Origin: Amoebidium appalachense
Lineage: Eukaryota > Ichthyosporea
DNA length: 64,000 nt
Assembly: GCA_963693365.1 (NCBI GenBank)
Contig: CAVNZM010000004.1
Location: 6,324,001 to 6,388,000, forward strand
Direction: 5' to 3'
This document shows, in pieces, positions 1 to 31,394 of the stretch; the stretch's first letter is position 1, and each line of letters starts with the position of its first letter. The translations under genes were made by a program, and so were the position numbers. The notes beneath the pieces are model-generated. The model did not search any database. It was not told the origin of the DNA and worked only from the letters and a program-made list of their open reading frames with translations.

Positions 1-12
1 TTTGGCACTTAC

Positions 13-17375
<17,363 letters not shown>

Positions 17376-19717
17376 GATGCTCACTGGGCTTAGTAGCTCA
17401 GGAACCTGACGAACGGTGTGTCACGTCCGGCAAAGAAGTCTGGGCTACGCGGTGTAGTAATAACCGCTACGCTAGAGTCACAGAGATCGCGGACATTGAT
17501 TGGGCTACAATCGATATCTGAAATAGTTAGTGTGTAGCCCCCCCCCCATATCTGAAGTGTCGATTGTACCCTCTGACCTTTTTATATTCTTCCCAGAAGT
17601 TGCACGTGTAAGCAGGTGGCCAATCGGGAAACAGCTTAAGCGCCATAGTACGGTGGCAGGGCTGAGACCACCGCCGCGATAACCAATCTTCCCACGGGGT
17701 GTTTCACTAATCACGAACAATAATAAAACACTCATGATATAGTGGCTGGCGTAGTCTTGGTTGTGTATTGAATCACGATGGGATACGCAGACATGCAGGG
17801 CGTTGCAGGCTGTCTCGCCCGTGCAAGGCCCCCTCGTGCCTAAATATCACATTATATCCCATTGCGCACCAGCTGTTCACGTGCGCACCTGTGTTGCGAT
17901 GCGCTTAAAAAAACCTTAGATCTAGCCAAAAAAAATTTTTAGATCGAGAGCTCCTGCTATGTCGCTGTAAGCATAGTAGGTAGACATCGTGAGCTGGAAA
18001 TAAGCCTGAGGCTGGAAGTCGCTGCAAACGTTTGAAAGGGCTTAGATGATGGCTAAGATGCTACTTTTTTTTTTTGTTTGTTTGAATAAAGGCATTGCTA
18101 CACACCCAAGTTCGCGTCGCATTTCTCGATCAACCAGAAGTCCAAACGTTTGGCAAAAAACATTGATTGGTCGAAAGAATTTTCGCCAACCAAAGTAAAG
18201 AAAGGTTTACCAAATAGGGGTTTAAGATATTTTTAAGTGTCCAATCAGGTGCATCGACTCTATGCCAATCTTGCAGATGCTAATGGTGTCAGAACAGTGA
18301 GATAACTTGATGCCACCACCCACGATCCTCCCAGTCACAAAATTGATCTGATTTCAAAGTCACGGAAGGGCGACTTGCCTCCGGTTTTATCCAAGCCATG
18401 AGCTCCGCCCACTTTGAAAGGCTTGGGTACCCCCCTGCTCCTTCCTTCCCAAGGCTTCCAGAGTAGACTCGCGATCGCATTCCCTAGCTCCCACCTCTCG
18501 AGTCTTGACCAGCGTATATATATACATGTACAGCCAAGCTCTCCTTTGAAATAATTATCAGGGCCGGAGTCGATGTAATAAAAGAGTAATTAACAGGTAG
18601 AGATTCTTTTTGACAGCATAATGCACATTAATGAATGCTCAGACCTACTCACGGACCGGTGCACTGCAAGCTTCTCATGAGCATGCCGATGGTCAATCTG
18701 ATCTAGGCTATTTAGATAAGTTGCATAAATCAATAAGTTGCATATTTTTCAGTCATTATAAAAAAATATTTTTCAATAAGTGCATATCTATCAATCAGTT
18801 GCATATATATCGATAAATGCATATCTATCAATAAGTACATATCTATCAATAAGTGTGACCTGTTAGCTAACGTAACAGAACCGGAGGTTAGGGGCGGTTT
18901 TATTCTTTTTTTCTGCCTCTCTATGCTGCACAGTATGATATTGTGATCATTGAAATTGATTGGCTGTGCTGGAAAACGCAGTCGCCGTCGACGAACTAAA
19001 ATATGCAGAGTCCGTCGATGACTGGATACTGGAATTTTGACAGGAACGCAGTGACATGAAGAGCCTCGCGAGGGAACCAAGAACCACCAAAGTCCATACA
19101 CCGCAAGTCCCCGCGCACCTGATTGGACAAAACACGATCCGATGACGTAATATCAGGGGAGAACGATTCGATCCCCAAGCGACATAAAGGGGCCGTCAGG
19201 CCCCTCTAGCGGGGGTTGGGGGGCGGCAGCCCCCCCATTTAGGGCCCAGACACACATAGGGTTATGGTTATTGGGTTTATGTTTTTTATTTTTATAAATT
19301 ATTATCAATTATTGTATTTTTTTAGCCAGGTATCATCCGATCTCCCTATACCTAGGGCTTCCTTCGTATAGACCTACCTCACCAAGAAGCTTAATAGGCT
19401 GCCAGGGGCGGAGCTCGAGCGTGAGAAAGGGAAGAAGAGCAAAGGTAACCTACAACAAAAGGAGGCAGCCGCCAAGTACAAACAAAAGGAGGCAGCCGCC
19501 AAGTACACTTGAAGTAGGAGGTATGTATGATCCAAAACGACTCGGACGCAGGGCATAGATCGAGATATGATGCGGATCCCTCTTTGGAGCCAAGACCGAT
19601 TCTCCTCCTCCCACGCGTGGCACATCTTGTACGTGTGTGACTGTGTGCTATGGACGTGCGTCTCTCTCTCGCTCCCCTAGCTCCTCCCCGGCCCCTCCAG
19701 AGTCGAGATGAAAGCAA

Positions 19718-19748
<31 letters not shown>

Positions 19749-20190
19749 TTTCTGTCCCTTCCGGCTCACACACACGTACATTCAGACCACAATGCCATGT
19801 GGATCATGGCATGCGCGCACACATCACACATACACACGTGGCCGTGGCACAGACACATGCTGCCACTGTGTCACACACCGGCTACCCCTGTACTACTACC
19901 TAAAATAAAGCTCCGCCCCTCCTCCCCCCTCCCCCCCTAATATTTACCCCCCCCCCCCCCCCCCCCCCTCTTCCTTCCGCACATTAGTAAACACATATAC
20001 TCATTGATTGACAATCACTTGGTATGACGTCCACACGTCCACACAGCACCCCGGAGTTTTCTTGCGAAAAACCTGTCTTTCGGTTCCCTTCCCCTTGTCC
20101 ACTGGCAGCACACTCACTCAGTCGTTCCCTCCATCTTCGAGTTCTTTCCCTTCTTTGACCTGGCCCCATACATGAATTCCTTCCAGTCTA

Positions 20191-20236
<46 letters not shown>

Positions 20237-20314
20237 AAAAAAAAAAAAAAACTTTCTCCAGACCGTTTACACCAACGACAACTGTGGTGAAGCCCGGTCC
20301 GTCTACCGGATTGG

Positions 20315-20348
<34 letters not shown>

Positions 20349-20605
20349 GGCGCCCAGGTGCAAGACTCGGCCTCGCGCATGATTTGCTGAATATTAATTG
20401 CACAATGTCATGGCATTTTTGGTTCCTTGCCACCAAAATTTTTCGTCCGAAGTCAGAGCCTCAGAGCACTGCAGCTCACATATTTGCCTAATTTGACAAC
20501 CAACAGGCATGTGGTGCGTGCGCGTGTTTGCTCACACACACACACACGCACGCACGCGCGTGCACGTGCACTGCCACACACACACACGTGTACACACACA
20601 CTGTA

Positions 20606-20677
<72 letters not shown>

Positions 20678-21196
20678 CACGCACACGCACACGCACACGC
20701 ACACGCACACGCACACGCACACACACACACACAGTCACACCCCATGACTCAGAGTACTAAAGACTGCAACAGAAAGGCCTTAACAGAATCTGTATGTCCA
20801 TCATACGAGGGTTTGAATCACCTAGACAGCAAACACAAACAATAATAGTCGTAGATATAGAACATTCACTCTGCCAATCCATATGTATACATCGACTAGA
20901 ATCTGACTTGCGCCGTTGGCCATAGTAAAAGGGGGGGTGAAAGTTTGGCCACACACTATGTGCCGTGCAAACCTTTCCCGGTGTGACGACTCCCAAGGAG
21001 CTGAAGTTGAATGTACTGAGGCCATCGATCGAGTACGTGGCTCACGGCCGGCCGACTCAATGACATGCCGTAGAATTGAGCCCACCGATTGGTTAAACTT
21101 TTTACCATATGCCCATTTCTTGGTGGTCGACCGTACACTTGCAGGGTTTTTCCGAACTTGCCATTGAAAAATGCCGACATAGTCCTGAAGTTTCCT
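17376..21196. other. Intergenic region between the TSP1 and FYVE/ARM genes
   Basis: No exon-like sequence with coherent splice sites was found. The left part (17376-19620) is mixed-composition DNA with short unconvincing ORFs and would hold the TSP1-gene promoter. It includes an AT-rich minisatellite of GCATATCTATCAATAAGT-like units at about 18724-18860. From 19720 to 20345 there are C-runs and a C(n)A(n) junction. A long CG-alternating microsatellite occupies 20532-20735. The right end should contain the downstream flank of the FYVE/ARM gene. Confidence 0.55.
20532..20735. repeat. (ACGC)n and (CACACG)n microsatellite
   Basis: About 20 ACGC units pass into CACACG units and then CA, next to a similar short block at 20532-20600. 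It is intergenic. Confidence 0.9.
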
Positions 21197-21202
21197 TTTA
21201 TT
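21197..21202 (-). terminator. Possible polyadenylation signal of the FYVE/ARM gene
   Basis: TTTATT on the plus strand reads AATAAA on the minus strand, about 370 bases beyond the proposed stop codon at 21575-21577. Position only; no transcript evidence. Confidence 0.3.
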
Positions 21203-21574
21203 ACTAACCAAGAGTTCACATCATTTGCATCCCTTAGAACCTCCCATTCAGAAGCACACCTAGCCACTGGAACCAAAACTTGACTATACTAAGGGTCCCT
21301 TAAGCGATTCGTATAATTTGCCGGTAACACCATTGGTTGCTGCTCTTAACACTCCATTCCAGCCCCTGCCGTTTTGAGACAAAATCCCGTCTAGACTTAG
21401 TTGCTTGCTAGAGAGATTCATACCACGCGCAGTGTGTGTCTTTGGGCCCCAGATAATAGTCGATTTCACCCGTTGTACTGCCAGTGAATATACGATCCTC
21501 TGGTAGAAAGTCCATTTTCCGATATGGAAATCCCCGGCAGTGTGGTGTAAATTGAGCGCTATATGACCCACCGT

Positions 21575-21766
21575 TTACATTTTCGGCTCTGGTGTTGCCT
21601 GGCCCACCACTGGTGTAAGTGTGTCGATGTCCACCTGCAGTTGCCGTACCTTTTCTTGCAGCCTTGCCACCTCCAAATCCCACACATCAAGATTAAAAAT
21701 CTAACAAACAGCCTCCCCCCCCCCCCCCTCCCCCTGCTGCGCTGACACACAGACACACACACACAC

Positions 21767-21821
<55 letters not shown>

Positions 21822-22113
21822 CGCCTCCCCTCCTCCCTCCCAAAAGTAAAAACACGACATCCACGCGCGCATACGCACACACACACACACAAACACACAA
21901 ACAGCTTGAACACACCCACGCTCACACCCACCTACCCCTCACACACACACTGTATACACACGCCCCCTACTGACTCCCCCACGTCCTTGCCCGTGTCTCC
22001 TTTACCCTCAACCACCACAACATCAGCCGCTCACATACGACAAACACTTGCAACCACTTGCAATCCCCTCTTTCCCCACCCTCAACACCCTCCCCACCCC
22101 TCCCCAGAACACG

Positions 22114-22170
<57 letters not shown>

Positions 22171-22768
22171 GCGCGCGCGCGTGTTTACACGCTTCTGTGT
22201 TGCATACACCAGGGCCAAAGGCGAACCTATCATTGCTATCCCCAACCAGAGCAATTGGTCTAAGCACACTAGAGACTCACCTCTGTGGAGTCTTTGGCAT
22301 GGCCAATCCGCCGGTATGCGTCTGTATGACCCAGTGGGCCAGAAGCCATAGATATCAGAAAATCACTCCTGTCACTCCCTTTTACTCCCCCCCCCCCCCC
22401 CCCCCCCCCTCCCCCCCCTCCCCCCCCCCCCCCCTCCTTTCCTCCTCCCACCCCCTTTTCCACCCAAAAAATACCCCACTAACCCACCAAAACCACAACA
22501 ACTTGCTTGAGTAATTAGAAAACAGTTCCTCTGCATTCCTTTACACACCCGCACCCCACACCCATTTAAGTCGTTCCTCTGCAGTCCTTTCCCCCAACCC
22601 CCTTGCCCCCTTTTACACCACAACCACTCACACAACTGCCCCTCTGCCCACCACCACCACCAACACATTAGAGTTACCCACCTATCCGGGCCTCACTCTC
22701 CCGCCTAAGCTTCTCCAGCCCTCCGATCAAATCGCCTCTCTCGTCTTCATCCTCTGTGAGCCCAGACC
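21575..22768 (-). other. C-terminal exons with short coiled coil
   Basis: Exons 22682-22768, 22281-22321 and 21575-21700 join in phases 1 and 0. The first gives an acidic TEDEDE stretch and [12 protein letters not shown]. The second gives [14 protein letters not shown]. The third gives [19 protein letters not shown], a heptad-like pattern, and ends at TAA (21575-21577). The donor of the middle exon is GTGAGT; that of the first is GTGGGT. Confidence 0.6.
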
Positions 22769-22970
22769 CTATGTCAGACGATGGGTAGATCCAAAAACAG
22801 AGACAACATCGTGTTTACTCATCTCCCCCTCCCCCTGCACCCCCCATCCCTTAACGCACACACACACACACACACGCACACACCAAAAAAAAAAAAAAAA
22901 AAAAAGGAAAACACCTCCAATGAACAGACTTTCTCTTCTTTTTCTTCTTCCTTTCTTTTTTTTTTTTTTT

Positions 22971-23020
<50 letters not shown>

Positions 23021-23115
23021 GATGAAGGGGTTACTCCTGTTCAGCATGTACGTAACTGGCCGACAGGCTTACATTTACCCCCCCCTCCCCCCCCCCCCCC
23101 CCTCTCTCTCTCCCT

Positions 23116-23148
<33 letters not shown>

Positions 23149-23638
23149 CTGTCCCCAACCCCTCTCTCGTCCCTAGTAAAGACCAGAAACCTCCCCACAG
23201 CAAAACGGGGGGGGGGGGGGGGGGGGGGATAACCTGATGTGCCGCTTTCCTCCGATCCATTGCTCCACAAACTAACGGGTTTTGGAGGCTTGACCCCCCT
23301 CCCTACCGAAATTTCATAGCCACCTGCATGTATAAACCACCTGTCAGTGTTGTGTGTGTGTGGCGCCGGGGGGGGGGGGGGGGGGGGGGAGGGGGTTAAG
23401 AGATAACAACTGATTTAAGGTTTGGATCGATTGGTTGGTGTCTGCTTTCATGTTTTTGTGTGATTTGCTATGCCAAAACAACAAAAGGTTCAGACCAAGG
23501 CATTATCACATTCCTTATTGTTCACAATGTGATACATGGGAGTATATGTCGTATCATCGGCTCCATTCTTGCGACTATCTGGCAAAAAAAACGAAATGGA
23601 TTGAAATGAAATGCATATGACCCAAGCACACCCGTATG

Positions 23639-23677
<39 letters not shown>

Positions 23678-23921
23678 CAACATATCACCTTTCCTTCAGT
23701 TCAAGGCTATGGAACAGGTGATGATGGTGGGTGAAGGGAAGAAAACAATAGGTGGGTGGGTTGGGGGGAAGGGGGGAAGCTGGGGAGAGGGGAAGGCAAA
23801 CCAGCAACAGGTGGAGGTGGTGGTGTCAGGGGAGGCTGTGGTGTTGGTCCCTGTGGGGTTAGGTGTTAGTGACTTGAGAAGGGGAAGGGGGGGAAGGGCG
23901 GAAACGGGTGAGGGGTGGGAT

Positions 23922-23955
<34 letters not shown>

Positions 23956-24136
23956 GGGGGAGGGGGATGGGATGTGGTGCATATGGATGGACCTGAGACT
24001 CGTTGACTGGAGAGGTGGGTGCCAGGGTGGGTGCCGGCATGACGTCAGCAAGGTCGGGCTGGTGCTCGTCCAAAAGTGAGAGGGCAGTGTCACTGAGTTC
24101 ACAGAGGTTGCTGAGCTGCATGCGCCGTAGAACCCT

Positions 24137-24186
<50 letters not shown>

Positions 24187-24837
24187 CGCGCGTGTGTGTG
24201 TGTGCATGTGTGTGTACGTGTGTGCATGAGAAGGTGAGAGAGAGATAGGGGAGGCACAGAGAGAGAGTGAGAGATAGTGTGTGTGTGTATGTGTGTGTGT
24301 GTGTGTGTGTGATTGCGCCTTGGTGTTGGTGTGTGTTAGTGTGTGTGTGGGGTGTGTGTGCGTGTGTGTGTGCGTGTGTGTGTGCGTGTGTGTGTGCGTG
24401 TGTTTGTGTGGGGGGTTGTTGGTGATCGTACGTGTGCCTGCTTGTATTTGTCTTTGTGGATGCTCGCGTGTGCTCGTGTGCTTGTGTGTGTAAGTGTGCA
24501 TGTATCTGGCGTGTGTGTAGCATTCAATCTTGTACTTGGTAATATGCTGCTTCTCTTCCCTTTCAGAGGTTGGAACAGAAACGCGAATATTGAAATGACA
24601 CAACGTGAACCCCCCAACTTTACACAAGACATTCAAACTATGTGTTCACTATCACCTTGTAATATAATTCAATGCCCCGTAAAATATAACTCTAACCCCG
24701 GCATAACTGTACGTGACCTTACCGTAATGCAGGCAGCTGGGTGGGACTTGGGTGACGAGCAGCCGCCTCAGCTTGGCTCAAAATACCACTGGATGTTATC
24801 TGAGCCGCAAGCACGGGTGTAGCTGCGTGTGGTATGT

Positions 24838-24884
<47 letters not shown>

Positions 24885-24942
24885 TGTGTCAGTGTGCTTT
24901 TGCTGGGGAAAACAGATTTTATTTGCCTAGATAAGTGCGTCT

Positions 24943-24982
<40 letters not shown>

Positions 24983-25443
24983 ACGGGAAAGAGAAAAAGG
25001 GGAACGGATAAAAGGAGAAAAACAAACGTTAACATCGGGAAAGGGTGACATACTAGAGTGCTCGTGTGTATCACGTCTACAGAAAGACACCTTGCTTAAT
25101 ATCTTGCATTTACATTTGATCATATAGCAAGAAATTGTGGCCTCTTTTTCTGTGGTCTGTACCCGCTACAACACAAATTGGGCTCTCTAACGTGCTCTAT
25201 TTGCCTAACTGCTCAGTCCAAACGATGTCATGGAAATTTGGAAATGAAACAAAACCGAGTCCCAGAATCCTTTGATTTCGATGGCATCACAAGCACAATG
25301 AAGGGATGCACCCATGCATTTACATATCCTATTACGTCAGCATGCCCTTTTGCCGCATGTGTGTATCGTACATGCATGCACATACGTGCGTCTGTCTGCA
25401 AGCTGCATAGTGACGTGTTTCTCCTCATGCCTTGAGTGCACCT

Positions 25444-25509
<66 letters not shown>

Positions 25510-25653
25510 TACCATTGAAGGAGACAAGGTTTTCTACTGCCCACATGGCGTGGACCCTCACGTCCTCCACAGGTGATTCTAGAAGGCGGGGTAGGGTGTT
25601 GGGTAGGGCGGTCTCGGCTACACGGCCACGATTGTACTCTGAGTTGAAAAAAG

Positions 25654-25739
<86 letters not shown>

Positions 25740-25741
25740 CA

Positions 25742-25772
<31 letters not shown>

Positions 25773-27318
25773 CATGCGTTTCCCCTCCATGCACGTGCGC
25801 ACGTGTGTGTGTGTGTGTGACTGTGCGCACACACGTGTGTGGGTGATGTGTGCCATAGGGGAGGAAAGCGTGAGGCGAAGAAATTAGTGGAGTGATGGGC
25901 AGGAGTCGTGGGATGGAAAGGACATGGGGAGTGGTGGTGGCAGTGTGAAGGAAAGGGGCCGAATCGGGGTGAATCTGCGAGGGGGAGATGCCGGGGTGTC
26001 GCTGAGGGGAGGGGGGGGGGGGGGGGGAGGGGGGGGGGGGGGATGAGGAGAGATTGGGAAGAAAGATAAGGGGGAAAGCCCTGGTAGTAGGGGAGGTGCA
26101 GGGTGGGGGAGGGGATCGAAGACAAATGAAGGCAAGTGCCCATATTAAAATATGCTTTAAGACCCTGTTCAGTACTTACTAAGAAGATAAATGGAAGCAG
26201 CGTCAGGTGTCTGGCATGTGTCGGTACATAAATCTTAGCCCTGTGAAAGAGAAATATGGGGGGAAATAAATGTGCAGCAAGGGGAAAGGGGGGGGGGGGG
26301 GGGGGTTTGAATGCGGAACACAGTACGAAGTACGCATACACGATGAGAAGCATGGTGCAGGATACATGCAAAGACAAACATTCAAATATGCAACATCAGC
26401 AATGCGCACAGTATGCGTCATAAGCAGAGCCAATCCTTAGGGAGGGCCCAAGTCATGGGGGGGGGGATTACTGTGAAGGGCGAAATTTGCAAGGCCACGG
26501 GCCACGTGTCTGAGGAGGTCGTTTGTGTGCGGTCCCGTGGGGGGGTCCAATGCCGTGCACAGGGCCGAGATGCTGTCGGGGTGGATCAGCGTCTGGCTAA
26601 CACTATCCTCTGGATATTGAAATGAAAAAGTCAGTCGGAATCCCCCCTCTCTTCCCTCCCCCCCCCTCCCCCCATCCCTCCCAAAAAAAGAAAGGAATTT
26701 TTTTTTTTTTATTGCCCTACGTCTCCGTGTCCCCCCTTTTATCTCAACATCTAACAAGTTGCATGTTTTTCAAGATTTTAATGCACTGCCCTTTTTCAGT
26801 GTCTACTTGGTATTTCAGACTCCTCGTTTCCTGCCCCTTTTACATATACGAAATGAATATATTAACAAGCCTAGTACACAACCAGCATGTGTCACCCACG
26901 GCCATCCTCACCACGTTAAAGCACGCACGTATATGCACGAGGGGGAGGGGGGAGGGGGGGGGGGGGGGGGAGGGGGAGGGGAGACGGAGATACAGCTTGA
27001 AGCAAAGGGGGAAGGGGGGGGGGGGGGGGGGGGGGGGATGAAAAGCAGTAAACAAAATATAGTGGGGTTTTTTAACACAAATTACGCACCTACAGCAGCA
27101 AGATTGGCCACGGCACATGCGGCATGTGCCAGGGCAGGGGGGTCTTTTGTTGTTTTCATCATGGTTGCTAGGGCCCCATTCTGCATGGTGTCTGCCTGGA
27201 TCACACGACCCTTGCAACTGTCTGTGCATCCCAATGTCAGAAGTTAAAAGGAGGGAGGAAAGAGGCACGGGGAGAGGTAAGGTATGTATGTATATCAAGA
27301 GAGATAGAGAGAATATAT

Positions 27319-27352
<34 letters not shown>

Positions 27353-28616
27353 AAACAATATTCACAACGGATAACATAACATAACACGTCCATGCAAAGC
27401 CATGTGGTGTGGGGTGTTCCATACCGTTTGCTAGGGATAGATACGCCATGGCTTTTGCAGCACTCCGTCTTACGTCCTGTGAGTCGGCAAGCAGCAGAGT
27501 CATGAGGGACCGCAAGGCACCCAACTTGTCGTGGATGATGGATGTGTGGTTGGCAGCTGGGGGGAGGGGAGGGGGGGGGGGGGGGGGGGGGTCAATAGTC
27601 AGTGAAATTTCGCTTTGCTGAATCATGTGTCGATCCACGTGATATATGGATGGGGAGGGGTGGGGGGTGGGGGTGCGGAGGGCGGGAGGGTGTGTGTGGG
27701 GGGGAGGGGGGGGGGGGGGAGGATGAGGGTAAACACAAAGGTATATCCTGTATATCTCACCATTTGATGCTGTTGCAGCCAGCACATGCATGATACATCT
27801 ATATACGGACATAGTGCAAACAAACATGTATACACCGATAGGACGCAAACATACCTGCACATACAGATACAGTGAAAACATACATGCACATATAGATACC
27901 ATGCTAACACACACGTATATCCACGGTATATCTCACCATTTGATGCCGTTGCAGCCAGGGCCCTAGCAGCCAGCACTGCAATGCGATGGTCCTGGCTGCC
28001 TGCCAGCCGGCAGAGGGTCGCTAGGGTCCGCTCATCCCCCAGGGTGTGATTGGTGTGCTCTGTGAGCATAAAAATTTAAATTCTAAATAAATGTTTTGAT
28101 TGGGGCAACGGAACAAAAATAGATTGTCACCTTTTTCATGGGAGGTGCTGGTGATGGATGGTAGGTGCGTAGGTGGATCCCTTGGAGGGTGAAGATGCGA
28201 GCGCGCGCAGTGTGTGTGCGTGTGCGCGTGTGCGCACGCGTGCGCACAGGTGCACGCACGTCCGGAGAGGGGAGGGGGGCACTTTGAGAGGAAGCTCAAG
28301 GACACATGCACTTGCACGCACGAACGCACACATGCATACATGCATGCGCCCAGCACGCACAAACACACATGCACGTGTACACTCACACGGGCGCACACAC
28401 AAACCACACCACCAGCAGAACACATTCATCTACCAAACATGAAACAGCTCACACACTCACGTGTACACATACACATACACACACCAGCACAACCCGATTA
28501 CCACCCACAAGATGGGAGGGAGAAATATGGGAAAGAGGGGGTTGGGTGAATAGGTGGGTGGTGGTGGTGGTGGTGGTGGTGGTGGTGGTGGTGGTGGTGG
28601 TGGTGGTGGTGGTGGT

Positions 28617-28648
<32 letters not shown>

Positions 28649-28807
28649 GGCATACCGTTAGTTGCCAGCAGGTAGAGAGTGCTTGCTACATGCATGAGCA
28701 CGGATTGCTGTGGGCAAACTCTATGTCAGACGTGGTGGTTCAGTTAAAATAACAGCAACAAATAAAGGAAAACAGAAATATAGAGCACATGCATAAACCC
28801 TCAAATA

Positions 28808-28841
<34 letters not shown>

Positions 28842-29912
28842 CCCTCTCCCCCTCCCCCCCTCCCCCTCCCCCTGCTTCTGACTATGGCTCCTCCAACACT
28901 TTGATTGGTCGTGTAGTGTATCCCAAGTTTCTGTCCGTCGTCCCCATTCTGCCCTCCCTCCCTCCCTGTCTCTCTGTGTGCGTTCTCACCCCAACCCAAT
29001 GTGCATCCCGCCCCTCCAAGACCTTCAGATCAAGCTGACAATGTTGTGTTGCTTTGTGGCTGTCAGAAACGGTCGCCCCCCTCTCCCCCCGGCTTCTTTT
29101 TCCCGTATCATCGTTGCTCTTTTTCTTTTTTTTTTTTTTAGAGGGGAAAGGGGGGAGGGGGGGGGGGGAGGGGGAGGGGAAGGGTGTCGGGGAAGAGGGG
29201 AAGGATGTGGGGAGACCGGGGGGGGGGGGGGGGGGAGGGGGGGGGGGGGGGGGGGCGGGGCTTCACCTGGACGTTCCTCTTTGCCAATCTGACCAGGGCA
29301 GGCACCACACCCTTTTCAACCAACACCTGCTGTGCCTGATCTGAGGAGATAAACCATAAATGGAAGGTGAGTTGCAGTTACAAAAACAAAACACGAAAGA
29401 CTAATACAGTAATATCATAAAATAGTACTAAAATAATAATACTATCATTCTTACTTTCACAGTTACAATAATAGTACTGTTAACATAAACAATATAATAA
29501 TAGAGAGAAGAAGGACTGCTTGACACCCGATTCTGGGCCATGCCACCAGTTTGATGTTTCAGTACTTATGATGAAATAACAAGGATTTAAAATACAACAT
29601 AAATAAATGCATACAGTGAAATAAAACACAAGCATAACATAGTATGACAACTTGGGATAAGGAACAGTACATTCACACAGCATTGTTGAGTTGCATAAAG
29701 TACAGGGATGCCCTCAATAAGAAAGGAACAGGCTCCCCATGGGAAATCATCAATAGGGTATTCGACACATATTCTTTCAAACCAGCCAACCTCCTGTGAT
29801 AAGCTTTTTTCACCTACCAGTGATGATATATTCGATGCACTTACTCCCCTTCCCCCCTCCCCCCCCCCCCCCCGGACCCCTCCCCCCCCGCCGTCTTCTT
29901 CTTCCCCCCCCT

Positions 29913-29949
<37 letters not shown>

Positions 29950-30291
29950 CCCGCCCTTCTACACAAACACACGCATGCCAGCACACATCCACTTCACAGC
30001 GCTCTTTTTGTTTAGTCAAGCCCATGTAGCCCAACCAAAAACACACAACACCCCTCACATTTTTGGAACATGTGTACCACCCCTTCTTAACCAGGAAAAA
30101 TATCCCCTGCCCCCACCCCCCACACCCCCCCACCATCACCCGACCCCACCATCCCCACCCCTCTCCCACCGTCCGTGCACCCCCTCCCTGCCCCCCTCCT
30201 CTCCTCCTCCTCCTCAATGCCTCCCCACTTTCCTCCGCTCTCACCACACCCCATGTTCATAGAACAACCAACAAAACCCACTACCAAAAAT

Positions 30292-30329
<38 letters not shown>

Positions 30330-30726
30330 AGACACACACACACAAAAGACATCACACCCAAGGAATAAACATACCTCCCCTCCTAGCCAGATTATAAATA
30401 GCGCCTGATGCACAGTACTCAATCTCCTGGTGAGGGTGCTCACACAGCCACACCAACGCCTCCACACCCCCGAATGCAAGCAGTCGTTCAAGATCCTCCC
30501 CTGGCCCATCCATGAAACCGTGTGTCATTACAGATTTAACTGTTATGTTCTTCCCCCTTTCTCCCCCCTTCTTCAAACCCCCACGCCCCCCCCCCCCCCC
30601 CCCCTCTCTCTCTCTCCCCCCCCCCCCCCCCCCCCCCCTCTCTCCCTCCCAAACTCCCACCTCCCAGTCTACCCTCCTTAACTCATTCACTTTTATAACT
30701 GCTTCCTTGTTTAGCCCCCCTCCCCC

Positions 30727-30757
<31 letters not shown>

Positions 30758-31001
30758 ACAACACCCTCTCTACCTTGCCTCGGCCCTCCTCCTCGCCCTC
30801 CCCTTCGAGCCCTGCAGCTTCCTACTATAAAAATCCTGTGCGCCCCCTCTCATCCCAAAAAAACAGAAATGGGAAGGGAGCCTACAGAAGGCCGACAGCA
30901 CACAAGCACGGTGCAGCACATAGCTAAGCAGAAAGACACCTCAATGCCAAACACGAGAAGGACCCAGTTTAATAAAGAGCCGACCAAGCATCAGGGGAGT
31001 C

Positions 31002-31047
<46 letters not shown>

Positions 31048-31354
31048 GATAGAAAAAGAAAAAAAGAAATAAAGAAGGGGGGAAAAAAGTGGGAAAAACA
31101 AAGAATTGTGTGAGAGCAAGGTTGTGAGGCATGTTTTGCACCTTTTGCTGTTATCTCAGCAAGGCCGCCTGCAGCATGGGCCATCATGTTATCTGTGCTG
31201 GACAACGCACAGGACACAAGATGCGCTATACGCACACACTCCTGGCACACCTACAAATTGTGAGGGTTTTTTAATTTTATTTTTATTTTATTTTTTTTGG
31301 GGAGGGGGGGGAGAGGGGAGAAGAATGGGGAGGAGGAGGAGGGGGAGGAGGGGG

Positions 31355-31394
<40 letters not shown>

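Larger units (their letters stand above)
23993..31250 (-). other. Armadillo-type repeat region of the FYVE/ARM protein
   Basis: Successive exons of about 120-140 bases each encode roughly one helical repeat, mostly with phase-1 junctions. Characteristic pieces are [102 protein letters not shown] and [15 protein letters not shown]. The hydrophobic spacing and the A-x-x-N-L-A pattern are typical of ARM repeats such as those of Vac8, beta-catenin and importin-alpha. The exact repeat count needs a profile search. Confidence 0.72.

Noticed and set aside
20900-21560. Overlapping ORFs of 80-130 codons on both strands
   Set aside because: The composition and lack of a recognisable domain fit the 3' UTR or downstream flank of the FYVE/ARM gene; no splice support.
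22970-23019. T(n)G(n) junctions as ciliate-type telomere repeats (TTTTGGGG)
   Set aside because: These are single long T and G homopolymers, not tandem TTTTGGGG units, and they are internal to genes.
26180-26240. Exon candidate with good ACAG and GTAAGT sites in the FYVE/ARM gene
   Set aside because: Its open frame needs phase 2 before and phase 0 after, which does not fit. Joining exons 26472-26609 and 25513-25638 directly gives matching phases and a continuous ARM helix.
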